Source: Saccharomycopsis phalli (lineage: Eukaryota > Ascomycota > Saccharomycetes > Ascoideales > Saccharomycopsidaceae). Taken from it: 64,000 bases of DNA. A program made the position numbers and the translations under genes. The first letter of the stretch is position 1. Each line of letters opens with the position of its first letter. Positions 9,654 through 19,459 of the stretch are shown here, piece after piece. The stretch lies in contig CP073214.1 of assembly GCA_020342235.1 (NCBI GenBank), positions 1,984,001 to 2,048,000 on the forward strand. Reading direction: 5' to 3'. The notes under the pieces were generated by a model. It searched no databases, was not told where the DNA came from, and saw only the letters and a list, made by a program, of their open reading frames with translations.

Positions 9654-11681
9654 CTACCCTTTAAAGTACTCCTCGCCAAGCTTATCCTGTGCCTTTTTTC
9701 GCTCATTACCGTCATTCTGCTGCTCGCTAACCAACAATTCGTCGTACAACTTCTTGCCCTCATCCAAGACCTGTTGCTTCGCCAACAAAAACTTATACAA
9801 CGGAAACTGATCAACGTCAATGTCCAACACACTGCTCTTGACTGGATCAAATCTCGTAAGCTTGTCTCGGTGGGAAATGACAAACTTGTTGTTGTCGTTG
9901 ATCTTGTCCACCAAACTCGCCAACTCCTTGATGAAAAACACCGCAACCTTGCCCTTTTTGCCGTGGCTCTTGGTGAACTTCTTCAAGTTCTTCAACATGA
10001 CAAAGCTGAACTCGGGGAAGGACAAGTTGCTGACGTAAACCCGCAAGTAGTTCTGCAAGCTGTTCATGTAGTTGTTGACAACATACACCTGATACTCGCT
10101 GGTGTTGATGCCGGACTTTGATACTTTGATGCCCACAGTGTTCATGTGCTGGTGGGATTGCAACAAGGATTTTGCCTTGAGGTTCTTGTTGAATATGCTG
10201 GAGTGCAAGATCTCAATGAAGAAGTTGAACAATGGGATATACACACCGGATTTGGCGGACAAGTCGACCAAAGCGTTGAGCAAGTAGAACTTCAATGGGA
10301 AGTAGACGATGTTGTTGTTCAACTTGACTGTGCCCAAGACAATCTGGATCACTGGATACTGAAGTTCGGCCAAGCTGGGCAACTTTTCAGCCATGAGCTT
10401 GCACCAAAAGTCGAGCGACTGGACATACTGCCAGTTGTAGATCAAGCGCAAAGTCTTGGCCTTTTCGTTGTCGTTTTTGATGTAGCTGTTGTTCTTGAGG
10501 AAGTTGCGCAAGTGGATGGACAACTTGCGGATGTACTTGAATGCAATTTGGTAACTCAAGGACGCATCGACCTTGAAGAGGTCGATCAAGCCGGCCTTCA
10601 TGAACTCAATCAAGCGCGACTTTCGGTAGGCGACCAAGTCGATGTTAGCCGAATCCAAAGAGATGGAGGACGACAAGTTCAATGCGCGTTTGAGAAAGGT
10701 CTCGTAGGCCAAATGGATGATCAACTCCAACACGGTGGAGAACTCCTTGGCCAAGTTGAGCAACATGGAGAATGTGACGACGTTGATGTCGAGATACGAG
10801 TCAATTTTCGCGCTGTTTCCACTGATGAGCGTGCCCCATACGGCGACAACGCTGGTGAGCAACTTCTTCAACAACGGGCGGAAGGAGAGGATGTAGGGGA
10901 AGATGTCGTATATGCTGGACAAGATCAACAAGATGAACTTCAAGTTGTGGTTGTTTTTCTGGATGTCTGACAACAAGTGGATCAACGAGAAGCCGTGCTG
11001 CTTCAAGATGCCCGAGAGCGGTTTCAAGCGGTCGGATTCCTTTACTGTGCGGACCTCGATGTTCTTTTCCTTGTTGAACTTGGTCTTGATGGGGTAGAGT
11101 TTTGTGATGGCCTGGGGGAGGTGTTTCAACGTGAGGGTGAGTAATTTGTTGAATGCCTTGTCGCTGGTGATGTAGTATTTGTACTCCAGTTCCTGGTCGA
11201 CGGACAATTCCTCGTTGTTGACGTTGATGGCTGATTTGAATGCCTGGATGATGTTTTTGATTAGTTTCAAGCTTGGTTTGTTGTGCAAGTGGTCTTCCCA
11301 AGTTTTGAGTAGTTTTGCCGTGACTTCGATCCGTTGGTTTGGTTTTACCAATTTGTCTTGTTCTTGTTCTTCGTCTTCGTCTTCGTCTTCGACTGCTTCC
11401 TCCTCCTGCTCAAGATTAGCATCTGCCATTTGATCCAATTCATCAAAAATATCATCATCATCCTCCTCCTCCTGTTGAACCACTCCATGATCTTCCTCCT
11501 CTTCACCTTCTACATCAAAAGGATTCTCAGCAACATCCTCAGTCGGCTGTGCAACACGCTTTGGCTTTGCGCCATTGTGCTTGAGCAACAACTGCTTATG
11601 CTTCTTGCCCTCCTTACGATGGTCCAAAGCCTTTTTCAAGTGCTTTGCCTGGAACTTTCTCGTCTGCTTGGCCTTGCCCAT
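9654..11681 (-). CDS. NOC2: Nucleolar complex protein Noc2
   Basis: This 675-residue protein starts MGKAKQTRKFQAKHLKKAL, the usual basic nucleolar N-terminus of Noc2, followed by an acidic stretch (residues ~50-115, EEEDDDD runs). The Noc2 helical domain then fills the rest (for example ITSDKAFNKLLTLTLKHLP). Noc2 pairs with Noc1 (90S/66S particles) and Noc3 (66S) to move pre-60S ribosomal subunits from nucleolus to nucleoplasm. The promoter, shared with the divergent gene at 11796, has an A-then-T run next to the ATG (11684-11695, like the RRPE element of ribosome-biogenesis genes) and three CACGTG boxes. Length and start agree with the family. Confidence 0.92.
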   Translation of the reverse strand: MGKAKQTRKFQAKHLKKALDHRKEGKKHKQLLLKHNGAKPKRVAQPTEDVAENPFDVEGEEEEDHGVVQQEEEDDDDIFDELDQMADANLEQEEEAVEDEDEDEEQEQDKLVKPNQRIEVTAKLLKTWEDHLHNKPSLKLIKNIIQAFKSAINVNNEELSVDQELEYKYYITSDKAFNKLLTLTLKHLPQAITKLYPIKTKFNKEKNIEVRTVKESDRLKPLSGILKQHGFSLIHLLSDIQKNNHNLKFILLILSSIYDIFPYILSFRPLLKKLLTSVVAVWGTLISGNSAKIDSYLDINVVTFSMLLNLAKEFSTVLELIIHLAYETFLKRALNLSSSISLDSANIDLVAYRKSRLIEFMKAGLIDLFKVDASLSYQIAFKYIRKLSIHLRNFLKNNSYIKNDNEKAKTLRLIYNWQYVQSLDFWCKLMAEKLPSLAELQYPVIQIVLGTVKLNNNIVYFPLKFYLLNALVDLSAKSGVYIPLFNFFIEILHSSIFNKNLKAKSLLQSHQHMNTVGIKVSKSGINTSEYQVYVVNNYMNSLQNYLRVYVSNLSFPEFSFVMLKNLKKFTKSHGKKGKVAVFFIKELASLVDKINDNNKFVISHRDKLTRFDPVKSSVLDIDVDQFPLYKFLLAKQQVLDEGKKLYDELLVSEQQNDGNERKKAQDKLGEEYFKG

Positions 11682-11721
11682 GATAAAATTTTTTTGCGCT
11701 GCGCTGCAAAAATATCATCGT

Positions 11722-11761
11722 CACGTGTGATGAACTGCACGTGACTTTGTGTGATCACGTG
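11722..11761. promoter_or_regulatory. Three CACGTG boxes in the NOC2 divergent promoter
   Basis: CACGTG occurs at 11722-11727, 11738-11743 and 11756-11761, spaced 16 and 18 bp, between the NOC2 ATG (11681) and the divergent ATG (11796). CACGTG is the core site of Cbf1-type bHLH factors; three in 40 bp is well above chance. Confidence 0.75.
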
Positions 11762-11795
11762 TCACTCACCTTTCGCGTCCATCCAGACCAACGGC

Positions 11796-13547
11796 ATGGA
11801 CACCAACATGGATCGACGGAACCTCCGGTCGGGAACGATGCAGGGGCAGCCGGCAGACGCCGACAAGTCATTAACATCGACTCTCAAGCCGCAAAAGACC
11901 GAGGAGCTGTTCTTCAACTTCGACAAGCGGCTCGTCGAGCATCATGGACGGTATGTGTTGTTGAATGAGCTGCCGATTCCCGTGCGCAGCGGCTCTGGCC
12001 CGGTGTTCCAGAGCTCGGAGCAGAATCTCTTCCGGGACCTGCACCGCGGGTCTGATCTGCAGCCTGCTCCACCGTCGGATCTCCTTAGAGCCAAGGCCCA
12101 CGCCGCTGTCACCAGCCACCACCAGCCACACACGGTGCGGCTCCGTCGGCCGGTGGGGGTGGACCCTTTGGCCGACGATGTGTATTTGCGGTATCACAAA
12201 TCGAAGTTGAAGCTTGAAAAGAACTTTTCGAACATTGACCGGGCGAATTTCCTCGACGAGATTGTCGGCTTGAATGCCGCATTTACCGACTTGGTCTCGA
12301 TGCTCGATTCGCATGTTTCACGGCCGCTGGACGTCGACTCGGTGCTCTCTGCGATCCAGGGCGACTCGCCTGGCACTAGTGTCGGCTGTTCGTGGATTGT
12401 AGTGTACGTCAATCATGTTTTGCTTGGAAATCGTGCGCCCGAGTACCGGAAACTTCTCCGGCTCTTGCTGAACGCAGATGTGGCCGATGAGCGTGCTGCG
12501 GGGGTCAATTCGCCCGAGGACACCGAGCGGAATCAGTACAACAGCTTGAAGTACATGTTGCACAAGAACCCGGTGTTCCGGCACGACTTCACCCACCAGC
12601 TTCTCACGGAAAAGGGCTCGCGCGACTTGTTTGCCCATGGCCACATGCGAAATCACTCGAGCTTGAACTTCAAGCTCGGCCAGTACGCCCAGCAAATTCC
12701 TGGGCTTGTTGGACGTGGTGATGTCGTCTTTGGCAGCTTTGCCAACTTCAAACGCATTCTTCTGGGGCAAGAGCACGTGGTGCCTAATGGCGGACCGGGA
12801 TCCGTTGCCAGATGCCTCACGGCAAAGGACCGTGTGGTGATCCGCAGCCTCCACAAGTACACGAACATCAGCCCGCGGATCTTGCGACTTGTCGACGACA
12901 TTTCGTCACGAGGCCTGACGCACCACCACTTGCGGCTTGTGCTCGACTACTTGGGCAACGTGTTGCTCCTCACATTGTACGAGATCTTCCGCCTCTTGAA
13001 GTTCTTCAAGGGCTACTGGAACTACCGCAACGAGTTCCTCACGCTGTCCCGTCACGACCGGCAAAACCGCTCCGCCGATAGACTCGAGCATTTTGCCTAC
13101 TTGGACGTGTGTGTTTCTGACGACTCGGACGAGTATTCCGACACTGACGACTCTTCTTCCGTCGCCCAGTTAAGAGCAAAGTACCGTGCCTCGGCAGTAA
13201 AGAAGTTCCAGCTCCACTGTGTAATGAACAACCAGGACCCGGCTCCTTCAGAGCGCGTGACTCTCCACACGGGACCGTCTACCCGTGTTGTGTTTGATCC
13301 TCGCTTTGGCACATCGGTATTTAACACTGCAGAACACGATCAGGTGTTGCCTGTCATCTACGATACCCAGGGCTCACCAGATCCTGTGGGGCTGTCAGAT
13401 CCTGTAAAGTTGCCTCTGGACGAGGTCCTTGATTCGTACGACGAGCTGGCTGTTCCTTTGGTGGACGAGCAGTACATGCGCCAGTTGAAGCGACGAAAGA
13501 TAAAGACTGAAGAGCAGCTCCGCAAGTCTAAGCTAATAGAGACTTGA
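11796..13547 (+). CDS. Unrecognised 583-residue protein
   Basis: The ATG at 11796 is the first in frame, with a second at 11808; an in-frame extension to 11751 has no ATG. I do not recognise the family. Visible features: a variable N-terminus (1-100), a helical globular middle (100-380), one hydrophobic stretch near 382-405 (YLGNVLLLTLYEIFRLLKF) that could be a membrane anchor or buried helix, an acidic serine-rich patch near 440-455 (DDSDEYSDTDDSSS) with the look of a CK2 target, and a basic C-terminus (MRQLKRRKIK). Codon use matches the neighbours and the frame is long and intact, so it is a real gene. It shares a 115-bp bidirectional promoter with NOC2, which may mean growth-linked expression. 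Confidence 0.85.
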   Translation: MDTNMDRRNLRSGTMQGQPADADKSLTSTLKPQKTEELFFNFDKRLVEHHGRYVLLNELPIPVRSGSGPVFQSSEQNLFRDLHRGSDLQPAPPSDLLRAKAHAAVTSHHQPHTVRLRRPVGVDPLADDVYLRYHKSKLKLEKNFSNIDRANFLDEIVGLNAAFTDLVSMLDSHVSRPLDVDSVLSAIQGDSPGTSVGCSWIVVYVNHVLLGNRAPEYRKLLRLLLNADVADERAAGVNSPEDTERNQYNSLKYMLHKNPVFRHDFTHQLLTEKGSRDLFAHGHMRNHSSLNFKLGQYAQQIPGLVGRGDVVFGSFANFKRILLGQEHVVPNGGPGSVARCLTAKDRVVIRSLHKYTNISPRILRLVDDISSRGLTHHHLRLVLDYLGNVLLLTLYEIFRLLKFFKGYWNYRNEFLTLSRHDRQNRSADRLEHFAYLDVCVSDDSDEYSDTDDSSSVAQLRAKYRASAVKKFQLHCVMNNQDPAPSERVTLHTGPSTRVVFDPRFGTSVFNTAEHDQVLPVIYDTQGSPDPVGLSDPVKLPLDEVLDSYDELAVPLVDEQYMRQLKRRKIKTEEQLRKSKLIET

Positions 13548-14225
13548 TGTAGGATGTGTAGTGGTGGGTTGAGAAATGGAGTAGAATTGAGTGGATTCAA
13601 ATGGGTGGGTTTAGTGAGTGATTGAGTGAGTGATTGAGTGAGTGGGTGGATTGATGAGCAAATGGAGTGGAATTGAGTGAATGTAAATGGAGTGGAATTG
13701 AATAAGCAAATGGAGTGGAATTGAATAAGCAAATGGAGTGGAATTGAATAAGCAAATGGTGCGGATTGAATAAGCAAATGATGCGGATTGAATGAGCAAA
13801 TGGTGCGGATTGAATAAGCAAATGATGCGGATTGAATGAGCAAATGATGCGGATTGAATGGATATAAATCATGCAGAATTGGTGATTTACATGATGCAGA
13901 ATTGATCCTGCTAAATTGATACCAATGTAAATATAATTAAATGCAATATAATTAAATACAATATAATTAAATGCAATATATTAATCGACTACCCATACAA
14001 CCGTTGAACATACAGCATATTGCACCAACATCTCCTCAACTAGTTTCACAATACAACTACGTATGGAATTTCCTACATTCTCCCGTCTATTTTCATACTT
14101 TTTAATGTCATTCACTTATTTTTCACTTACTGTCTGTACTTACTGTTCACTTACTATCATTCTACTTACTGTTCACTTACTGTCTACACTGACCCTCAAC
14201 ATCAGCATTCCTACCAAAGATCATC
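13548..14225. repeat. Minisatellite-rich spacer
   Basis: From about 13566 to 13865 there are interleaved repeats: GAGTGAGTGATT units, then roughly 23-bp units containing AATGGAGTGGAATTGAATAA, then variants with GATGCGGATTGAAT. A 15-bp AT-rich array (AATATAATTAAATGC units) covers about 13930-13985. The rest to 14225 is plain AT-rich sequence; a small ORF at 14063-14338 is not convincing. Confidence 0.7.
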
Positions 14226-14458
14226 TAAAAATGTCGAGGTTAAACACCACAAATACGGCACCTATAATGGAAAACTATTCTACGTCAGGATGTACTCACG
14301 ATACGGCACAACATGCAGATCATGCTGTTGTATCGTAACGTGAAACTCATGGCCGTAGGAACTCATGAGGAGATATCTCTATAATTAACTAAATATTTAA
14401 ACATAAGTTTGTAACAATGTCACACTCTATAGACGAGAAATTCGGCATCGACAAAACA
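14226..14458 (+). repeat. Dispersed repeat family C, copy 1
   Basis: This segment is recognisably similar to 26595-26930 and, over its last ~45 bp, to the reverse complement of 63950-64000. Shared landmarks are ACTCACG..., GTTGTA(T/G)CGTAA(C/T)GTGAAACTC and CATAAGTTTGTA followed by CACTCTATAGACGA. The element class is not clear from the sequence; it could be a terminal part of a retroelement. It directly abuts a 5'-truncated LINE. Confidence 0.55.
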
Positions 14459-15122
14459 CGTCTCCTCATCAGAAGGCGGAACAATTGATTCAAAATCAGA
14501 CTGAACCGGATACTGACGCTACAAATGGCCACTGAAACAACGGAAATGGTAACCAAGAAATGGCAAAAGCTCATTGACTCCAATGAGATCCGGCTCCCAA
14601 CTCATTTCAAGACGCTACACCAAGCCTCAATTAAAGTGGCTACTGAACAGTCAAAATTACAACTTTCAGAATAGTTGGACCTAAGCAGATACTCAGCAAG
14701 ATCAGCCAGCTACTTTGCAAGATCAGCCATCCACCTTCAAGACTTTATCTGCCCAGCACTATTGACCTTTCGAGCCCAAGAATAGATTCACAGGAATCAC
14801 CACTGCTAATCAAACTCACCTCTTCTCAGATATAGCGAAGCTTAAACTTATAGGATTGTACTCGTGTGCTGGACAGTAGTTTCCTTTTTACTACAGCACG
14901 TTAGGAGGAGTGGCTCAAGTCACCTCCAAAGATCAAAACGAAAGTTCATTGCCCCTCCAATACCCATTTACTATTCACTGGGTCTAGTCGAAAGTTTTTA
15001 TCTCTGCTCCAGAGTTTCTTTCGACAACTACATAGCAGCACCGTCCTCAGTCGTAGACGGTAAAGTATAAATCTACCTCAGGAGCCTAGTATATATATAG
15101 CCTTATATAAATATTATTATTA
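14459..15122 (+). mobile_element. 5'-truncated LINE (family A), 3' end
   Basis: It is homologous to the reverse complement of 50440-51260, from the ORF2 C-terminal region (GCGGAACAATTGATTCAAAA, then an AAGAAATGGCAAAAGCTCATT block) through the 3' UTR (GGAGTGGCTCAAGTCACCTCC, TCTTTCGACAACTACATAGC, GAGCCTAGTATA). It ends in the tail TATAAATATTATTATTAT. A TTA-rich 3' tail and 5' truncation are LINE hallmarks. The ORF is degraded and not coding. Confidence 0.8.
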
Positions 15123-15275
15123 TATTGAAGTTTTCAATCCCAAGCAACCGAATGAGGGTAGACAAAGGGTTCAGCAATGGTGCCTGATGTTCCCGAGTGA
15201 AATATATTTGCCAAATAGCCGCAATGCCAGACACAATATATAGCTAAATACAAAAATAAATATTATTATTCACTC
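15123..15275 (+). mobile_element. LINE family B, 3' fragment
   Basis: It starts immediately after the family A tail with TTGAAGTTTTCAATCCCAAG, then AACCGAATGAGGG, and ends TACAAAAATAAATATTATTA. The same 3' region occurs at 25475-25625 (+), 51320-51430 (-), 54515-54650 (-) and 62830-62990 (-). Only about 150 bp of 3' UTR remain. Confidence 0.75.
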
Positions 15276-15333
15276 ACTGTCTACTCATTGTCTACATTAC
15301 CATTTTCTACCCTACCGACCATTACGAGCTACC

Positions 15334-15341
15334 CCGGGTAA
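15334..15341. promoter_or_regulatory. Reb1-like site upstream of the 15.4-kb gene
   Basis: CCGGGTAA, a full match to the Reb1 core, 64 bp before the ATG at 15405. Confidence 0.5.
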
Positions 15342-15404
15342 CATCCAATGTTGACATTTCCTTAAATAAATAAACAAATACTCAAATCTCCGTTATTCCA
15401 AAAA

Positions 15405-17564
15405 ATGTCGGATTTCTCTCCGATCCCACTAAAAAGCATCAAAAAACAATTCTTCTCATATTCAAACAAACCCCTACTTCAGGATCGACACGATGACAAG
15501 AGTTTATTGAGTCCAGAGACTTCAGAGATCATGTTCTCTCCAGTGGTAAAGCCCAAAAAGGGATTACTCCGGCCTTTGAACTCAAACGAAATCAACCTAA
15601 AAAATAGCCCACCGAGAAAGGGCGTAGACAGTATTAATTTCGACAAGGAAAAACAGGTATTGGAATTGGCAGGGTACAGCCAGAAACTCAGCCAGTCCGT
15701 ACTCGGAGAGTTGAACAAAAGGGCAGCGGAAATGAAAGATAAGCACAGCGAAAATCCACAGGACAAAATCCTCGAGAGCCGGTTTAGCCTGGTACACCAG
15801 AGACAGTTCAGTAAAATGGACAGTATAAGTAATCATTATAGTGCGATCCGCAGAAGAAAGCAGATGGAGCAACGCAAACGCAAGTCTCAGGAGCCGTTGA
15901 AGCGGCTCGAAATCGAGGAGGAGCAGTTGGAGATCATCAAGACCCCGAAAAAGAGCCAGTCAAAGCGAGGTTCGGATGTGAAGCTTGGCAGTGGCTCCAA
16001 AAGAAGAAGAACCGTCAGAGGACCAAGAGAAGTGCCAGAGAGTTTCAAAGCAGGAATAATGTCTGGTACTGCCCATGAGATACCCACACAAATCAATTCA
16101 AATGAATGGACGTTGCCTGGAGATGGACTGAATACCGAGAGCAATACCGGGGCAAAGCTTGGGACGAATATGTTGTGCAAAAGCACGCTATTGAATGTTG
16201 ATAATGACGTGAGTATGATGAATGTGACAAAGGATGTTAGTATAGTGGAAGATATCACAAGGGACGAGGGGTTGTCAAAGATAGAATTGGGCAGCGAGTT
16301 GGAAAGCGATTTTCAAAACGACTTGGAAAGCAACTTGGGAAACGAATTGAGGGAGAGCAATTTGTTACGAGAGAGCTATTTGCAAGGAAACAGTGTATTG
16401 GACGATGAGTCGATGATGGATGTGAGTCGGGAAGTTCCAGACAAACCGGGCGTGTTACATACTCTGGACCCCGACGATGAAGGGGACGTGACTATTGTCA
16501 AGACGATTCCTCAGCGCAACTCAAATCACACGTATACAGGGTCCCGATCTGGAAGCTTGAATTCACACAGTGTCACTTCCAGCCATAGTATTCGGTCTGG
16601 AAGCTCGAATTCGCAGCACAGCACCAATTCCAATTCTTCCAGTCTGCGTTCTGGAAGCTCGAATTCACACAGCATCAGTTCAAGCCATAGTCTTCGGTCT
16701 GGAAGCTCGAATTCTCATCATAGCACCAACTCGCATTCCCACAGTTCCAGCACCAACTCATATCCCCACAGCAACACGCATTCATACAATTCCAGTACCA
16801 ACTCACACTCCTACAACTCCAGCACCAACTCACATTTCTACAATTCCAGCACCCAGAGCTCACGCCAGACTAGCGACTCGGTCAGAAATTCGTCCACTCT
16901 ACATCGTTCCCAAAGCAAGTCATATATGAACGGAACCTCCTCGAGCAGCTCCAAAGCGTCCAATAGCAACTTAAAGGCCGCCTTGGCTGCGAGTTCCAAG
17001 CCCAGTATCAACGGTACTGGTTTTTCCAACGGAGCAAAGTCCTACATGCAAGGAACGTCGTCTTCCAATGGTAATTTGAAAGCGCACCTTCACAAATCAC
17101 AAAAGCCCCAGTCAAGTGAGTCCACGGGCTTTGTCAAGCCTTTGAGCATCAAGAAATCAACGACAGACAAACCGGTGCATTTCAACCAGTCCAAGTCGCT
17201 TGCAGCTGGTCGATCATTACGCAGCGAGTCTATGAGATTGGTGCAAGGGACGGTGAGTACCTCTAATTCGAAAACCTCGTTTCGAAATGAGGTACATCGG
17301 GCTCCATCCGGCCAGTCGTTGACGACGCTAGAAAGAAAGTCGTCAATACCACGTTTTTTGCAGCCGACGGCAGCCTCGTTGAGCAGGCAGGCATCCACTA
17401 CGAAGCTTGGGCTGCATTCTACGATACGAAGCATCTCTGATCCGATGAAGCAGGCGCCTTCGATCAAGATGGTGGCCAAGAGTAAGTCGACGAACCAGCT
17501 CCAGGCTGATATTCGGCAAAAGAAGGAGTTGCGGTTCTCCAAGTCTACTCATAAATTGAATTAA
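15405..17564 (+). CDS. Putative spindle/microtubule-associated protein, Ser-rich
   Basis: This 719-residue protein is mostly disordered. A conserved-looking segment near 124-150 (SRFSLVHQRQFSKMDSI, then SNHYSAIRRRK) resembles the F..LH...F.KMESI...Y..RK motif I associate with the NuSAP/She1-type microtubule proteins. It is flanked by SP/TP sites and basic patches, as in mitotic kinase targets. Residues ~369-490 are a Ser/His/Asn-rich run of short degenerate repeats (RSGSSNSH units). The C-terminus is basic with many S/T-P and K-S-x motifs. The repeat region is in frame and likely varies in length between strains. A spindle role is inference from one motif; the gene itself is secure by length and codon use. 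Confidence 0.8.
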   Translation: MSDFSPIPLKSIKKQFFSYSNKPLLQDRHDDKSLLSPETSEIMFSPVVKPKKGLLRPLNSNEINLKNSPPRKGVDSINFDKEKQVLELAGYSQKLSQSVLGELNKRAAEMKDKHSENPQDKILESRFSLVHQRQFSKMDSISNHYSAIRRRKQMEQRKRKSQEPLKRLEIEEEQLEIIKTPKKSQSKRGSDVKLGSGSKRRRTVRGPREVPESFKAGIMSGTAHEIPTQINSNEWTLPGDGLNTESNTGAKLGTNMLCKSTLLNVDNDVSMMNVTKDVSIVEDITRDEGLSKIELGSELESDFQNDLESNLGNELRESNLLRESYLQGNSVLDDESMMDVSREVPDKPGVLHTLDPDDEGDVTIVKTIPQRNSNHTYTGSRSGSLNSHSVTSSHSIRSGSSNSQHSTNSNSSSLRSGSSNSHSISSSHSLRSGSSNSHHSTNSHSHSSSTNSYPHSNTHSYNSSTNSHSYNSSTNSHFYNSSTQSSRQTSDSVRNSSTLHRSQSKSYMNGTSSSSSKASNSNLKAALAASSKPSINGTGFSNGAKSYMQGTSSSNGNLKAHLHKSQKPQSSESTGFVKPLSIKKSTTDKPVHFNQSKSLAAGRSLRSESMRLVQGTVSTSNSKTSFRNEVHRAPSGQSLTTLERKSSIPRFLQPTAASLSRQASTTKLGLHSTIRSISDPMKQAPSIKMVAKSKSTNQLQADIRQKKELRFSKSTHKLN

Positions 17565-17845
17565 TGTTTGTACTTATTGCTTTATATATTTGTAACATGG
17601 AAAGGATCTAGCTTGGGCTAGTTGTGTCTGTAGTGTTTTGGTCTTGTCAGGATGATCAAGTATTGTGCGGAGAGAAGGGCTGTTGATTTTTGACTGGATT
17701 AATGGTTTGATGATTCGATCCATGGGTGCTGGCTGGGTATTTTGCAGTGAATCGAGTGTATTGAAGGGGTTCTGTAGTCAAGGTGGTTGGTCTTGTAATC
17801 CGACTTGGATCTAGATAGTGCCAACTTCCATATATCCTTAGTAGA

Positions 17846-17940
17846 TTACTTAGTAGATTATTTACTAGGTTATTTACTAGATTATTTACTAGATTATTTA
17901 CTAGATTATTTACTAGATTATTTACTAGATTATTCACCCA
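17846..17940. repeat. 12-bp tandem repeat
   Basis: Units TAGATTATTTAC, about eight copies, near perfect. A minus-strand ORF across it reads as NNLV repeats and is an artefact of the array. Confidence 0.9.
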
Positions 17941-18015
17941 CTTGGATTTATCCATGAACATATATTCATCACTAGAACATTACCACCTAGATTATCCACC
18001 CACTTAGATTATCCA

Positions 18016-18160
18016 CTTCCTATATCAATCATATATCACCACCTTATCCTCTTCCTATATCAATCATATATCACCACCTTATCCTCTTCCTATATCAATC
18101 ATATATCACCACCTTATCCTCTTCCTATATCAATCATATATCACCACCTTATCCTCTTCC
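18016..18160. repeat. 35-bp tandem repeat, 4 copies
   Basis: Copies beginning CTTCCTATATCAATC start at 18016, 18051, 18086 and 18121, identical over almost the whole unit, so recently expanded. Confidence 0.92.
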
Positions 18161-18230
18161 TACATTATCAGATACCCACTACCAGGTACACCCTCATACA
18201 TGTTGAAATCATGCATGTAAAATTTTCACA

Positions 18231-19459
18231 ATGAACTGGTATCGAGGGTTTTCAACCAGTACGACTTGGCTCTTGAAAAAAGCCAGGGGAAAAAAAAACA
18301 CAGTCCATGAGGTCAAAAACTACTTTGGGCGGCCCAGCAACAATTTGACGGTAAGTAGACCCTTGACTGTGGGCAGTACTAATGACAGGCTGGGATCGTG
18401 GGATTGGCCAATGTAGGAAAGTCGACGTTTTTCCAGGCAATCACGCACTCGGAGCTAGGGAATCCGGCCAACTATCCATTTGCAACAATAGAGCCCGAGG
18501 AGGCACGAGTTGTGGTTCCGTCGCCTCGGCTAGACGTGCTCCAGGAATTGTACCGGTCCAAGAAGCAAATCCCCGCGAGCTTGACGATTTACGACATTGC
18601 TGGGTTGACAAAAGGCGCGTCGAAAGGCGAGGGGTTGGGGAATCAGTTTTTGAACGATATCCGGTCGGTAGATGGGGTTTTCCAGGTTGTGCGCGGGTTT
18701 GTTGACGAGGAGATCACCCATATAGAAGGCAGTGTGGATCCGGTGCGGGATTTGGATATTGTCAAGGATGAGTTGATCTTGAAGGACTATGAGTTTGTGG
18801 AAAAGGCGCTTGAGAAGAGCAGCAAGAAGATGAAGTATCCGCAGTCTCCACAGGAGCTCCAGCAGTTGAAGCTCGAGGTGGCTACGCTAGAAAAAGCCGG
18901 CGACCATTTGATTGAAGGGCGGCGCATTGCGAGTGTGCCAGGATGGACAAACCAGGAGATTCTGGTGCTCAATGGGCACAATTTTCTCACTGCCAAGCCG
19001 GTGGTGTACTTGTTGAATGTGAGCGAGCAGGACTTTTTGGCCAAGACAAACGAGTTTGAGCCGGCCATTCGGCTGTGGATAGCAGAGAACTCGCCCGAAG
19101 ACCAATTGCTTCTTGTTTCGGCGCGGTACGAGGCTGGACGCGGCGAGCAGTCGGCGTTGGATACTGTGATCCAGACCATGCGGCGTAGTCTTCACTTGAT
19201 TAGTTTCTTTACGTGTGGCGACGTGGAGGCGCGAGAGTGGACGTTACGGGAGAATAGCACTGCACCAGATGCTGCTGGGGTTATTCACACCGACTTGAAG
19301 AAGACGTTTATCTCGGCTGAGGTGATGAAGTACCGGGACTTGGAGCAAGCGGGGCCGGCTGATCTCAAGGCCAAGGGCAAGGTGAGTAGGGAAGGAAAGG
19401 GATATATGGTTGAGGACGGGGATGTTATTTTGATAAAGGCTGCGGGGGCCAAGAGGTAG
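18231..19459 (+). CDS. YLF2: Mitochondrial Obg-like GTPase/ATPase Ylf2 (YchF/Ola1 family), spliced
   Basis: Two exons: 18231-18350 (40 codons) and 18389-19459, giving 396 residues, the usual YchF/Ola1 length. Splicing joins ...RPSNNLT to AGIVGLANVGKST, which restores the conserved R-P-x-N-N-L-x-(A/S)-G-I-V-G-L-A-N-V-G-K-S block split by the intron. Motifs: P-loop GLANVGKS, ANYPFATIEPEEA, YDIAGLTKGASKGEGLGN (switch II), GFVDEEITHIEG and a C-terminal TGS-like domain. It matches YHL014C more than OLA1 (FQVVRGF...ITHIEG), and the N-terminus (MNWYRGFSTSTTW) looks like a mitochondrial presequence. Two CTG codons (residues ~232 and ~269) sit where relatives have polar residues. The stop codon lies inside the first unit of a 22-bp repeat. 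Confidence 0.9.
18351..18388 (+). other. 38-nt spliceosomal intron in YLF2
   Basis: 5' site GTAAGT, branch sequence GTACTAAT, 3' site GACAG; only about 5 nt separate the branch A from the terminal AG. Removal joins exons in frame inside a universally conserved motif, so the prediction is strong. Its length is not a multiple of three. Confidence 0.9.

Larger units (their letters stand above)
17565..18230. other. Spacer with two minisatellites
   Basis: This lies between the 15.4-kb gene and YLF2. It contains the 12-bp array at 17846-17940 and the 35-bp array at 18016-18160. No gene seen; the YLF2 promoter lies in the last 70 bp. Confidence 0.7.

Noticed and set aside
10146-10970. 274-codon plus-strand ORF
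   Set aside because: Antisense of NOC2.
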